DNA from: Heliopora coerulea
Taxonomy: Eukaryota > Cnidaria > Anthozoa > Scleralcyonacea > Helioporidae
Direction of reading: 5' to 3'
DNA: 64,000 nucleotides
Assembly: GCA_030142905.1 (NCBI GenBank)
Contig: JASJOG010000072.1
Span: forward strand, 1,270,001 to 1,334,000
The position numbers and the translations under genes are program-made. This document shows, one piece after another, positions 8,386 to 23,300 of this stretch (its first letter is position 1; each line of letters begins with the position of its first letter). The notes below the pieces were generated by a model. The model was not told the origin of the DNA. It saw only the letters and a program-made list of their open reading frames with translations, and did not search any database.

Positions 8386-11300
8386 TTAACCTTTGGTTTT
8401 TGACGATTTTTCGACCAATTTCCAACTTTCGAAATAAGGTCCAAATATGAAAGTTTATTGCATAGAAAGTAGTTTTGCAGTGATTGGAGTGGTTTTTCGG
8501 TGAAATTACGTTGAATATTTTAGGTCGAAAAATTCGACCAAAAAGTAAAGGGGTTAACCTTTGGTTTTTGACGATTTTTCGACCAATTTCCAACTTTCGA
8601 AATAAGGTCCAAATATGAAAGTTTATTGCATAGAAAGTAGTTTTGCAGTGATTGGAGTGGTTTTTCGGTGAAATTACGTTGAATATTTTAGGTCGAAAAA
8701 TTCGACCAAAAAGTAAAGGGGTTAACCTTTGGTTTTTGACGATTTTTCGACCAATTTCCAACTTTCGAAATAAGGTCCAAATATGAAAGTTTATTGCATA
8801 GAAAGTAGTTTTGCAGTGATTGGAGTGGTTTTTCGGTGAAATTACGTTGAATATTTTAGGTCGAAAAATTCGACCAAAAAGTAAAGGGGTTAACCTTTGG
8901 TTTTTGACGATTTTTCGACCAATTTCCAACTTTCGAAATAAGGTCCAAATATGAAAGTTTATTGCATAGAAAGTAGTTTTGCAGTGATTGGAGTGGTTTT
9001 TCGGTGAAATTACGTTGAATATTTTAGGTCGAAAAATTCGACCAAAAAGTAAAGGGGTTAACCTTTGGTTTTTGACGATTTTTCGACCAATTTCCAACTT
9101 TCGAAATAAGGTCCAAATATGAAAGTTTATTGCATAGAAAGTAGTTTTGCAGTGATTGGAGTGGTTTTTCGGTGAAATTACGTTGAATATTTTAGGTCGA
9201 AAAATTCGACCAAAAAGTAAAGGGGTTAACCTTTGGTTTTTGACGATTTTTCGACCAATTTCCAACTTTCGAAATAAGGTCCAAATATGAAAGTTTATTG
9301 CATAGAAAGTAGTTTTGCAGTGATTGGAGTGGTTTTTCGGTGAAATTACGTTGAATATTTTAGGTCGAAAAATTCGACCAAAAAGTAAAGGGGTTAACCT
9401 TTGGTTTTTGACGATTTTTCGACCAATTTCCAACTTTCGAAATAAGGTCCAAATATGAAAGTTTATTGCATAGAAAGTAGTTTTGCAGTGATTGGAGTGG
9501 TTTTTCGGTGAAATTACGTTGAATATTTTAGGTCGAAAAATTCGACCAAAAAGTAAAGGGGTTAACCTTTGGTTTTTGACGATTTTTCGACCAATTTCCA
9601 ACTTTCGAAATAAGGTCCAAATATGAAAGTTTATTGCATAGAAAGTAGTTTTGCAGTGATTGGAGTGGTTTTTCGGTGAAATTACGTTGAATATTTTAGG
9701 TCGAAAAATTCGACCAAAAAGTAAAGGGGTTAACCTTTGGTTTTTGACGATTTTTCGACCAATTTCCAACTTTCGAAATAAGGTCCAAATATGAAAGTTT
9801 ATTGCATAGAAAGTAGTTTTGCAGTGATTGGAGTGGTTTTTCGGTGAAATTACGTTGAATATTTTAGGTCGAAAAATTCGACCAAAAAGTAAAGGGGTTA
9901 ACCTTTGGTTTTTGACGATTTTTCGACCAATTTCCAACTTTCGAAATAAGGTCCAAATATGAAAGTTTATTGCATAGAAAGTAGTTTTGCAGTGATTGGA
10001 GTGGTTTTTCGGTGAAATTACGTTGAATATTTTAGGTCGAAAAATTCGACCAAAAAGTAAAGGGGTTAACCTTTGGTTTTTGACGATTTTTCGACCAATT
10101 TCCAACTTTCGAAATAAGGTCCAAATATGAAAGTTTATTGCATAGAAAGTAGTTTTGCAGTGATTGGAGTGGTTTTTCGGTGAAATTACGTTGAATATTT
10201 TAGGTCGAAAAATTCGACCAAAAAGTAAAGGGGTTAACCTTTGGTTTTTGACGATTTTTCGACCAATTTCCAACTTTCGAAATAAGGTCCAAATATGAAA
10301 GTTTATTGCATAGAAAGTAGTTTTGCAGTGATTGGAGTGGTTTTTCGGTGAAATTACGTTGAATATTTTAGGTCGAAAAATTCGACCAAAAAGTAAAGGG
10401 GTTAACCTTTGGTTTTTGACGATTTTTCGACCAATTTCCAACTTTCGAAATAAGGTCCAAATATGAAAGTTTATTGCATAGAAAGTAGTTTTGCAGTGAT
10501 TGGAGTGGTTTTTCGGTGAAATTACGTTGAATATTTTAGGTCGAAAAATTCGACCAAAAAGTAAAGGGGTTAACCTTTGGTTTTTGACGATTTTTCGACC
10601 AATTTCCAACTTTCGAAATAAGGTCCAAATATGAAAGTTTATTGCATAGAAAGTAGTTTTGCAGTGATTGGAGTGGTTTTTCGGTGAAATTACGTTGAAT
10701 ATTTTAGGTCGAAAAATTCGACCAAAAAGTAAAGGGGTTAACCTTTGGTTTTTGACGATTTTTCGACCAATTTCCAACTTTCGAAATAAGGTCCAAATAT
10801 GAAAGTTTATTGCATAGAAAGTAGTTTTGCAGTGATTGGAGTGGTTTTTCGGTGAAATTACGTTGAATATTTTAGGTCGAAAAATTCGACCAAAAAGTAA
10901 AGGGGTTAACCTTTGGTTTTTGACGATTTTTCGACCAATTTCCAACTTTCGAAATAAGGTCCAAATATGAAAGTTTATTGCATAGAAAGTAGTTTTGCAG
11001 TGATTGGAGTGGTTTTTCGGTGAAATTACGTTGAATATTTTAGGTCGAAAAATTCGACCAAAAAGTAAAGGGGTTAACCTTTGGTTTTTGACGATTTTTC
11101 GACCAATTTCCAACTTTCGAAATAAGGTCCAAATATGAAAGTTTATTGCATAGAAAGTAGTTTTGCAGTGATTGGAGTGGTTTTTCGGTGAAATTACGTT
11201 GAATATTTTAGGTCGAAAAATTCGACCAAAAAGTAAAGGGGTTAACCTTTGGTTTTTGACGATTTTTCGACCAATTTCCAACTTTCGAAATAAGGTCCAA

Positions 11301-14300
11301 ATATGAAAGTTTATTGCATAGAAAGTAGTTTTGCAGTGATTGGAGTGGTTTTTCGGTGAAATTACGTTGAATATTTTAGGTCGAAAAATTCGACCAAAAA
11401 GTAAAGGGGTTAACCTTTGGTTTTTGACGATTTTTCGACCAATTTCCAACTTTCGAAATAAGGTCCAAATATGAAAGTTTATTGCATAGAAAGTAGTTTT
11501 GCAGTGATTGGAGTGGTTTTTCGGTGAAATTACGTTGAATATTTTAGGTCGAAAAATTCGACCAAAAAGTAAAGGGGTTAACCTTTGGTTTTTGACGATT
11601 TTTCGACCAATTTCCAACTTTCGAAATAAGGTCCAAATATGAAAGTTTATTGCATAGAAAGTAGTTTTGCAGTGATTGGAGTGGTTTTTCGGTGAAATTA
11701 CGTTGAATATTTTAGGTCGAAAAATTCGACCAAAAAGTAAAGGGGTTAACCTTTGGTTTTTGACGATTTTTCGACCAATTTCCAACTTTCGAAATAAGGT
11801 CCAAATATGAAAGTTTATTGCATAGAAAGTAGTTTTGCAGTGATTGGAGTGGTTTTTCGGTGAAATTACGTTGAATATTTTAGGTCGAAAAATTCGACCA
11901 AAAAGTAAAGGGGTTAACCTTTGGTTTTTGACGATTTTTCGACCAATTTCCAACTTTCGAAATAAGGTCCAAATATGAAAGTTTATTGCATAGAAAGTAG
12001 TTTTGCAGTGATTGGAGTGGTTTTTCGGTGAAATTACGTTGAATATTTTAGGTCGAAAAATTCGACCAAAAAGTAAAGGGGTTAACCTTTGGTTTTTGAC
12101 GATTTTTCGACCAATTTCCAACTTTCGAAATAAGGTCCAAATATGAAAGTTTATTGCATAGAAAGTAGTTTTGCAGTGATTGGAGTGGTTTTTCGGTGAA
12201 ATTACGTTGAATATTTTAGGTCGAAAAATTCGACCAAAAAGTAAAGGGGTTAACCTTTGGTTTTTGACGATTTTTCGACCAATTTCCAACTTTCGAAATA
12301 AGGTCCAAATATGAAAGTTTATTGCATAGAAAGTAGTTTTGCAGTGATTGGAGTGGTTTTTCGGTGAAATTACGTTGAATATTTTAGGTCGAAAAATTCG
12401 ACCAAAAAGTAAAGGGGTTAACCTTTGGTTTTTGACGATTTTTCGACCAATTTCCAACTTTCGAAATAAGGTCCAAATATGAAAGTTTATTGCATAGAAA
12501 GTAGTTTTGCAGTGATTGGAGTGGTTTTTCGGTGAAATTACGTTGAATATTTTAGGTCGAAAAATTCGACCAAAAAGTAAAGGGGTTAACCTTTGGTTTT
12601 TGACGATTTTTCGACCAATTTCCAACTTTCGAAATAAGGTCCAAATATGAAAGTTTATTGCATAGAAAGTAGTTTTGCAGTGATTGGAGTGGTTTTTCGG
12701 TGAAATTACGTTGAATATTTTAGGTCGAAAAATTCGACCAAAAAGTAAAGGGGTTAACCTTTGGTTTTTGACGATTTTTCGACCAATTTCCAACTTTCGA
12801 AATAAGGTCCAAATATGAAAGTTTATTGCATAGAAAGTAGTTTTGCAGTGATTGGAGTGGTTTTTCGGTGAAATTACGTTGAATATTTTAGGTCGAAAAA
12901 TTCGACCAAAAAGTAAAGGGGTTAACCTTTGGTTTTTGACGATTTTTCGACCAATTTCCAACTTTCGAAATAAGGTCCAAATATGAAAGTTTATTGCATA
13001 GAAAGTAGTTTTGCAGTGATTGGAGTGGTTTTTCGGTGAAATTACGTTGAATATTTTAGGTCGAAAAATTCGACCAAAAAGTAAAGGGGTTAACCTTTGG
13101 TTTTTGACGATTTTTCGACCAATTTCCAACTTTCGAAATAAGGTCCAAATATGAAAGTTTATTGCATAGAAAGTAGTTTTGCAGTGATTGGAGTGGTTTT
13201 TCGGTGAAATTACGTTGAATATTTTAGGTCGAAAAATTCGACCAAAAAGTAAAGGGGTTAACCTTTGGTTTTTGACGATTTTTCGACCAATTTCCAACTT
13301 TCGAAATAAGGTCCAAATATGAAAGTTTATTGCATAGAAAGTAGTTTTGCAGTGATTGGAGTGGTTTTTCGGTGAAATTACGTTGAATATTTTAGGTCGA
13401 AAAATTCGACCAAAAAGTAAAGGGGTTAACCTTTGGTTTTTGACGATTTTTCGACCAATTTCCAACTTTCGAAATAAGGTCCAAATATGAAAGTTTATTG
13501 CATAGAAAGTAGTTTTGCAGTGATTGGAGTGGTTTTTCGGTGAAATTACGTTGAATATTTTAGGTCGAAAAATTCGACCAAAAAGTAAAGGGGTTAACCT
13601 TTGGTTTTTGACGATTTTTCGACCAATTTCCAACTTTCGAAATAAGGTCCAAATATGAAAGTTTATTGCATAGAAAGTAGTTTTGCAGTGATTGGAGTGG
13701 TTTTTCGGTGAAATTACGTTGAATATTTTAGGTCGAAAAATTCGACCAAAAAGTAAAGGGGTTAACCTTTGGTTTTTGACGATTTTTCGACCAATTTCCA
13801 ACTTTCGAAATAAGGTCCAAATATGAAAGTTTATTGCATAGAAAGTAGTTTTGCAGTGATTGGAGTGGTTTTTCGGTGAAATTACGTTGAATATTTTAGG
13901 TCGAAAAATTCGACCAAAAAGTAAAGGGGTTAACCTTTGGTTTTTGACGATTTTTCGACCAATTTCCAACTTTCGAAATAAGGTCCAAATATGAAAGTTT
14001 ATTGCATAGAAAGTAGTTTTGCAGTGATTGGAGTGGTTTTTCGGTGAAATTACGTTGAATATTTTAGGTCGAAAAATTCGACCAAAAAGTAAAGGGGTTA
14101 ACCTTTGGTTTTTGACGATTTTTCGACCAATTTCCAACTTTCGAAATAAGGTCCAAATATGAAAGTTTATTGCATAGAAAGTAGTTTTGCAGTGATTGGA
14201 GTGGTTTTTCGGTGAAATTACGTTGAATATTTTAGGTCGAAAAATTCGACCAAAAAGTAAAGGGGTTAACCTTTGGTTTTTGACGATTTTTCGACCAATT

Positions 14301-17300
14301 TCCAACTTTCGAAATAAGGTCCAAATATGAAAGTTTATTGCATAGAAAGTAGTTTTGCAGTGATTGGAGTGGTTTTTCGGTGAAATTACGTTGAATATTT
14401 TAGGTCGAAAAATTCGACCAAAAAGTAAAGGGGTTAACCTTTGGTTTTTGACGATTTTTCGACCAATTTCCAACTTTCGAAATAAGGTCCAAATATGAAA
14501 GTTTATTGCATAGAAAGTAGTTTTGCAGTGATTGGAGTGGTTTTTCGGTGAAATTACGTTGAATATTTTAGGTCGAAAAATTCGACCAAAAAGTAAAGGG
14601 GTTAACCTTTGGTTTTTGACGATTTTTCGACCAATTTCCAACTTTCGAAATAAGGTCCAAATATGAAAGTTTATTGCATAGAAAGTAGTTTTGCAGTGAT
14701 TGGAGTGGTTTTTCGGTGAAATTACGTTGAATATTTTAGGTCGAAAAATTCGACCAAAAAGTAAAGGGGTTAACCTTTGGTTTTTGACGATTTTTCGACC
14801 AATTTCCAACTTTCGAAATAAGGTCCAAATATGAAAGTTTATTGCATAGAAAGTAGTTTTGCAGTGATTGGAGTGGTTTTTCGGTGAAATTACGTTGAAT
14901 ATTTTAGGTCGAAAAATTCGACCAAAAAGTAAAGGGGTTAACCTTTGGTTTTTGACGATTTTTCGACCAATTTCCAACTTTCGAAATAAGGTCCAAATAT
15001 GAAAGTTTATTGCATAGAAAGTAGTTTTGCAGTGATTGGAGTGGTTTTTCGGTGAAATTACGTTGAATATTTTAGGTCGAAAAATTCGACCAAAAAGTAA
15101 AGGGGTTAACCTTTGGTTTTTGACGATTTTTCGACCAATTTCCAACTTTCGAAATAAGGTCCAAATATGAAAGTTTATTGCATAGAAAGTAGTTTTGCAG
15201 TGATTGGAGTGGTTTTTCGGTGAAATTACGTTGAATATTTTAGGTCGAAAAATTCGACCAAAAAGTAAAGGGGTTAACCTTTGGTTTTTGACGATTTTTC
15301 GACCAATTTCCAACTTTCGAAATAAGGTCCAAATATGAAAGTTTATTGCATAGAAAGTAGTTTTGCAGTGATTGGAGTGGTTTTTCGGTGAAATTACGTT
15401 GAATATTTTAGGTCGAAAAATTCGACCAAAAAGTAAAGGGGTTAACCTTTGGTTTTTGACGATTTTTCGACCAATTTCCAACTTTCGAAATAAGGTCCAA
15501 ATATGAAAGTTTATTGCATAGAAAGTAGTTTTGCAGTGATTGGAGTGGTTTTTCGGTGAAATTACGTTGAATATTTTAGGTCGAAAAATTCGACCAAAAA
15601 GTAAAGGGGTTAACCTTTGGTTTTTGACGATTTTTCGACCAATTTCCAACTTTCGAAATAAGGTCCAAATATGAAAGTTTATTGCATAGAAAGTAGTTTT
15701 GCAGTGATTGGAGTGGTTTTTCGGTGAAATTACGTTGAATATTTTAGGTCGAAAAATTCGACCAAAAAGTAAAGGGGTTAACCTTTGGTTTTTGACGATT
15801 TTTCGACCAATTTCCAACTTTCGAAATAAGGTCCAAATATGAAAGTTTATTGCATAGAAAGTAGTTTTGCAGTGATTGGAGTGGTTTTTCGGTGAAATTA
15901 CGTTGAATATTTTAGGTCGAAAAATTCGACCAAAAAGTAAAGGGGTTAACCTTTGGTTTTTGACGATTTTTCGACCAATTTCCAACTTTCGAAATAAGGT
16001 CCAAATATGAAAGTTTATTGCATAGAAAGTAGTTTTGCAGTGATTGGAGTGGTTTTTCGGTGAAATTACGTTGAATATTTTAGGTCGAAAAATTCGACCA
16101 AAAAGTAAAGGGGTTAACCTTTGGTTTTTGACGATTTTTCGACCAATTTCCAACTTTCGAAATAAGGTCCAAATATGAAAGTTTATTGCATAGAAAGTAG
16201 TTTTGCAGTGATTGGAGTGGTTTTTCGGTGAAATTACGTTGAATATTTTAGGTCGAAAAATTCGACCAAAAAGTAAAGGGGTTAACCTTTGGTTTTTGAC
16301 GATTTTTCGACCAATTTCCAACTTTCGAAATAAGGTCCAAATATGAAAGTTTATTGCATAGAAAGTAGTTTTGCAGTGATTGGAGTGGTTTTTCGGTGAA
16401 ATTACGTTGAATATTTTAGGTCGAAAAATTCGACCAAAAAGTAAAGGGGTTAACCTTTGGTTTTTGACGATTTTTCGACCAATTTCCAACTTTCGAAATA
16501 AGGTCCAAATATGAAAGTTTATTGCATAGAAAGTAGTTTTGCAGTGATTGGAGTGGTTTTTCGGTGAAATTACGTTGAATATTTTAGGTCGAAAAATTCG
16601 ACCAAAAAGTAAAGGGGTTAACCTTTGGTTTTTGACGATTTTTCGACCAATTTCCAACTTTCGAAATAAGGTCCAAATATGAAAGTTTATTGCATAGAAA
16701 GTAGTTTTGCAGTGATTGGAGTGGTTTTTCGGTGAAATTACGTTGAATATTTTAGGTCGAAAAATTCGACCAAAAAGTAAAGGGGTTAACCTTTGGTTTT
16801 TGACGATTTTTCGACCAATTTCCAACTTTCGAAATAAGGTCCAAATATGAAAGTTTATTGCATAGAAAGTAGTTTTGCAGTGATTGGAGTGGTTTTTCGG
16901 TGAAATTACGTTGAATATTTTAGGTCGAAAAATTCGACCAAAAAGTAAAGGGGTTAACCTTTGGTTTTTGACGATTTTTCGACCAATTTCCAACTTTCGA
17001 AATAAGGTCCAAATATGAAAGTTTATTGCATAGAAAGTAGTTTTGCAGTGATTGGAGTGGTTTTTCGGTGAAATTACGTTGAATATTTTAGGTCGAAAAA
17101 TTCGACCAAAAAGTAAAGGGGTTAACCTTTGGTTTTTGACGATTTTTCGACCAATTTCCAACTTTCGAAATAAGGTCCAAATATGAAAGTTTATTGCATA
17201 GAAAGTAGTTTTGCAGTGATTGGAGTGGTTTTTCGGTGAAATTACGTTGAATATTTTAGGTCGAAAAATTCGACCAAAAAGTAAAGGGGTTAACCTTTGG

Positions 17301-20300
17301 TTTTTGACGATTTTTCGACCAATTTCCAACTTTCGAAATAAGGTCCAAATATGAAAGTTTATTGCATAGAAAGTAGTTTTGCAGTGATTGGAGTGGTTTT
17401 TCGGTGAAATTACGTTGAATATTTTAGGTCGAAAAATTCGACCAAAAAGTAAAGGGGTTAACCTTTGGTTTTTGACGATTTTTCGACCAATTTCCAACTT
17501 TCGAAATAAGGTCCAAATATGAAAGTTTATTGCATAGAAAGTAGTTTTGCAGTGATTGGAGTGGTTTTTCGGTGAAATTACGTTGAATATTTTAGGTCGA
17601 AAAATTCGACCAAAAAGTAAAGGGGTTAACCTTTGGTTTTTGACGATTTTTCGACCAATTTCCAACTTTCGAAATAAGGTCCAAATATGAAAGTTTATTG
17701 CATAGAAAGTAGTTTTGCAGTGATTGGAGTGGTTTTTCGGTGAAATTACGTTGAATATTTTAGGTCGAAAAATTCGACCAAAAAGTAAAGGGGTTAACCT
17801 TTGGTTTTTGACGATTTTTCGACCAATTTCCAACTTTCGAAATAAGGTCCAAATATGAAAGTTTATTGCATAGAAAGTAGTTTTGCAGTGATTGGAGTGG
17901 TTTTTCGGTGAAATTACGTTGAATATTTTAGGTCGAAAAATTCGACCAAAAAGTAAAGGGGTTAACCTTTGGTTTTTGACGATTTTTCGACCAATTTCCA
18001 ACTTTCGAAATAAGGTCCAAATATGAAAGTTTATTGCATAGAAAGTAGTTTTGCAGTGATTGGAGTGGTTTTTCGGTGAAATTACGTTGAATATTTTAGG
18101 TCGAAAAATTCGACCAAAAAGTAAAGGGGTTAACCTTTGGTTTTTGACGATTTTTCGACCAATTTCCAACTTTCGAAATAAGGTCCAAATATGAAAGTTT
18201 ATTGCATAGAAAGTAGTTTTGCAGTGATTGGAGTGGTTTTTCGGTGAAATTACGTTGAATATTTTAGGTCGAAAAATTCGACCAAAAAGTAAAGGGGTTA
18301 ACCTTTGGTTTTTGACGATTTTTCGACCAATTTCCAACTTTCGAAATAAGGTCCAAATATGAAAGTTTATTGCATAGAAAGTAGTTTTGCAGTGATTGGA
18401 GTGGTTTTTCGGTGAAATTACGTTGAATATTTTAGGTCGAAAAATTCGACCAAAAAGTAAAGGGGTTAACCTTTGGTTTTTGACGATTTTTCGACCAATT
18501 TCCAACTTTCGAAATAAGGTCCAAATATGAAAGTTTATTGCATAGAAAGTAGTTTTGCAGTGATTGGAGTGGTTTTTCGGTGAAATTACGTTGAATATTT
18601 TAGGTCGAAAAATTCGACCAAAAAGTAAAGGGGTTAACCTTTGGTTTTTGACGATTTTTCGACCAATTTCCAACTTTCGAAATAAGGTCCAAATATGAAA
18701 GTTTATTGCATAGAAAGTAGTTTTGCAGTGATTGGAGTGGTTTTTCGGTGAAATTACGTTGAATATTTTAGGTCGAAAAATTCGACCAAAAAGTAAAGGG
18801 GTTAACCTTTGGTTTTTGACGATTTTTCGACCAATTTCCAACTTTCGAAATAAGGTCCAAATATGAAAGTTTATTGCATAGAAAGTAGTTTTGCAGTGAT
18901 TGGAGTGGTTTTTCGGTGAAATTACGTTGAATATTTTAGGTCGAAAAATTCGACCAAAAAGTAAAGGGGTTAACCTTTGGTTTTTGACGATTTTTCGACC
19001 AATTTCCAACTTTCGAAATAAGGTCCAAATATGAAAGTTTATTGCATAGAAAGTAGTTTTGCAGTGATTGGAGTGGTTTTTCGGTGAAATTACGTTGAAT
19101 ATTTTAGGTCGAAAAATTCGACCAAAAAGTAAAGGGGTTAACCTTTGGTTTTTGACGATTTTTCGACCAATTTCCAACTTTCGAAATAAGGTCCAAATAT
19201 GAAAGTTTATTGCATAGAAAGTAGTTTTGCAGTGATTGGAGTGGTTTTTCGGTGAAATTACGTTGAATATTTTAGGTCGAAAAATTCGACCAAAAAGTAA
19301 AGGGGTTAACCTTTGGTTTTTGACGATTTTTCGACCAATTTCCAACTTTCGAAATAAGGTCCAAATATGAAAGTTTATTGCATAGAAAGTAGTTTTGCAG
19401 TGATTGGAGTGGTTTTTCGGTGAAATTACGTTGAATATTTTAGGTCGAAAAATTCGACCAAAAAGTAAAGGGGTTAACCTTTGGTTTTTGACGATTTTTC
19501 GACCAATTTCCAACTTTCGAAATAAGGTCCAAATATGAAAGTTTATTGCATAGAAAGTAGTTTTGCAGTGATTGGAGTGGTTTTTCGGTGAAATTACGTT
19601 GAATATTTTAGGTCGAAAAATTCGACCAAAAAGTAAAGGGGTTAACCTTTGGTTTTTGACGATTTTTCGACCAATTTCCAACTTTCGAAATAAGGTCCAA
19701 ATATGAAAGTTTATTGCATAGAAAGTAGTTTTGCAGTGATTGGAGTGGTTTTTCGGTGAAATTACGTTGAATATTTTAGGTCGAAAAATTCGACCAAAAA
19801 GTAAAGGGGTTAACCTTTGGTTTTTGACGATTTTTCGACCAATTTCCAACTTTCGAAATAAGGTCCAAATATGAAAGTTTATTGCATAGAAAGTAGTTTT
19901 GCAGTGATTGGAGTGGTTTTTCGGTGAAATTACGTTGAATATTTTAGGTCGAAAAATTCGACCAAAAAGTAAAGGGGTTAACCTTTGGTTTTTGACGATT
20001 TTTCGACCAATTTCCAACTTTCGAAATAAGGTCCAAATATGAAAGTTTATTGCATAGAAAGTAGTTTTGCAGTGATTGGAGTGGTTTTTCGGTGAAATTA
20101 CGTTGAATATTTTAGGTCGAAAAATTCGACCAAAAAGTAAAGGGGTTAACCTTTGGTTTTTGACGATTTTTCGACCAATTTCCAACTTTCGAAATAAGGT
20201 CCAAATATGAAAGTTTATTGCATAGAAAGTAGTTTTGCAGTGATTGGAGTGGTTTTTCGGTGAAATTACGTTGAATATTTTAGGTCGAAAAATTCGACCA

Positions 20301-23300
20301 AAAAGTAAAGGGGTTAACCTTTGGTTTTTGACGATTTTTCGACCAATTTCCAACTTTCGAAATAAGGTCCAAATATGAAAGTTTATTGCATAGAAAGTAG
20401 TTTTGCAGTGATTGGAGTGGTTTTTCGGTGAAATTACGTTGAATATTTTAGGTCGAAAAATTCGACCAAAAAGTAAAGGGGTTAACCTTTGGTTTTTGAC
20501 GATTTTTCGACCAATTTCCAACTTTCGAAATAAGGTCCAAATATGAAAGTTTATTGCATAGAAAGTAGTTTTGCAGTGATTGGAGTGGTTTTTCGGTGAA
20601 ATTACGTTGAATATTTTAGGTCGAAAAATTCGACCAAAAAGTAAAGGGGTTAACCTTTGGTTTTTGACGATTTTTCGACCAATTTCCAACTTTCGAAATA
20701 AGGTCCAAATATGAAAGTTTATTGCATAGAAAGTAGTTTTGCAGTGATTGGAGTGGTTTTTCGGTGAAATTACGTTGAATATTTTAGGTCGAAAAATTCG
20801 ACCAAAAAGTAAAGGGGTTAACCTTTGGTTTTTGACGATTTTTCGACCAATTTCCAACTTTCGAAATAAGGTCCAAATATGAAAGTTTATTGCATAGAAA
20901 GTAGTTTTGCAGTGATTGGAGTGGTTTTTCGGTGAAATTACGTTGAATATTTTAGGTCGAAAAATTCGACCAAAAAGTAAAGGGGTTAACCTTTGGTTTT
21001 TGACGATTTTTCGACCAATTTCCAACTTTCGAAATAAGGTCCAAATATGAAAGTTTATTGCATAGAAAGTAGTTTTGCAGTGATTGGAGTGGTTTTTCGG
21101 TGAAATTACGTTGAATATTTTAGGTCGAAAAATTCGACCAAAAAGTAAAGGGGTTAACCTTTGGTTTTTGACGATTTTTCGACCAATTTCCAACTTTCGA
21201 AATAAGGTCCAAATATGAAAGTTTATTGCATAGAAAGTAGTTTTGCAGTGATTGGAGTGGTTTTTCGGTGAAATTACGTTGAATATTTTAGGTCGAAAAA
21301 TTCGACCAAAAAGTAAAGGGGTTAACCTTTGGTTTTTGACGATTTTTCGACCAATTTCCAACTTTCGAAATAAGGTCCAAATATGAAAGTTTATTGCATA
21401 GAAAGTAGTTTTGCAGTGATTGGAGTGGTTTTTCGGTGAAATTACGTTGAATATTTTAGGTCGAAAAATTCGACCAAAAAGTAAAGGGGTTAACCTTTGG
21501 TTTTTGACGATTTTTCGACCAATTTCCAACTTTCGAAATAAGGTCCAAATATGAAAGTTTATTGCATAGAAAGTAGTTTTGCAGTGATTGGAGTGGTTTT
21601 TCGGTGAAATTACGTTGAATATTTTAGGTCGAAAAATTCGACCAAAAAGTAAAGGGGTTAACCTTTGGTTTTTGACGATTTTTCGACCAATTTCCAACTT
21701 TCGAAATAAGGTCCAAATATGAAAGTTTATTGCATAGAAAGTAGTTTTGCAGTGATTGGAGTGGTTTTTCGGTGAAATTACGTTGAATATTTTAGGTCGA
21801 AAAATTCGACCAAAAAGTAAAGGGGTTAACCTTTGGTTTTTGACGATTTTTCGACCAATTTCCAACTTTCGAAATAAGGTCCAAATATGAAAGTTTATTG
21901 CATAGAAAGTAGTTTTGCAGTGATTGGAGTGGTTTTTCGGTGAAATTACGTTGAATATTTTAGGTCGAAAAATTCGACCAAAAAGTAAAGGGGTTAACCT
22001 TTGGTTTTTGACGATTTTTCGACCAATTTCCAACTTTCGAAATAAGGTCCAAATATGAAAGTTTATTGCATAGAAAGTAGTTTTGCAGTGATTGGAGTGG
22101 TTTTTCGGTGAAATTACGTTGAATATTTTAGGTCGAAAAATTCGACCAAAAAGTAAAGGGGTTAACCTTTGGTTTTTGACGATTTTTCGACCAATTTCCA
22201 ACTTTCGAAATAAGGTCCAAATATGAAAGTTTATTGCATAGAAAGTAGTTTTGCAGTGATTGGAGTGGTTTTTCGGTGAAATTACGTTGAATATTTTAGG
22301 TCGAAAAATTCGACCAAAAAGTAAAGGGGTTAACCTTTGGTTTTTGACGATTTTTCGACCAATTTCCAACTTTCGAAATAAGGTCCAAATATGAAAGTTT
22401 ATTGCATAGAAAGTAGTTTTGCAGTGATTGGAGTGGTTTTTCGGTGAAATTACGTTGAATATTTTAGGTCGAAAAATTCGACCAAAAAGTAAAGGGGTTA
22501 ACCTTTGGTTTTTGACGATTTTTCGACCAATTTCCAACTTTCGAAATAAGGTCCAAATATGAAAGTTTATTGCATAGAAAGTAGTTTTGCAGTGATTGGA
22601 GTGGTTTTTCGGTGAAATTACGTTGAATATTTTAGGTCGAAAAATTCGACCAAAAAGTAAAGGGGTTAACCTTTGGTTTTTGACGATTTTTCGACCAATT
22701 TCCAACTTTCGAAATAAGGTCCAAATATGAAAGTTTATTGCATAGAAAGTAGTTTTGCAGTGATTGGAGTGGTTTTTCGGTGAAATTACGTTGAATATTT
22801 TAGGTCGAAAAATTCGACCAAAAAGTAAAGGGGTTAACCTTTGGTTTTTGACGATTTTTCGACCAATTTCCAACTTTCGAAATAAGGTCCAAATATGAAA
22901 GTTTATTGCATAGAAAGTAGTTTTGCAGTGATTGGAGTGGTTTTTCGGTGAAATTACGTTGAATATTTTAGGTCGAAAAATTCGACCAAAAAGTAAAGGG
23001 GTTAACCTTTGGTTTTTGACGATTTTTCGACCAATTTCCAACTTTCGAAATAAGGTCCAAATATGAAAGTTTATTGCATAGAAAGTAGTTTTGCAGTGAT
23101 TGGAGTGGTTTTTCGGTGAAATTACGTTGAATATTTTAGGTCGAAAAATTCGACCAAAAAGTAAAGGGGTTAACCTTTGGTTTTTGACGATTTTTCGACC
23201 AATTTCCAACTTTCGAAATAAGGTCCAAATATGAAAGTTTATTGCATAGAAAGTAGTTTTGCAGTGATTGGAGTGGTTTTTCGGTGAAATTACGTTGAAT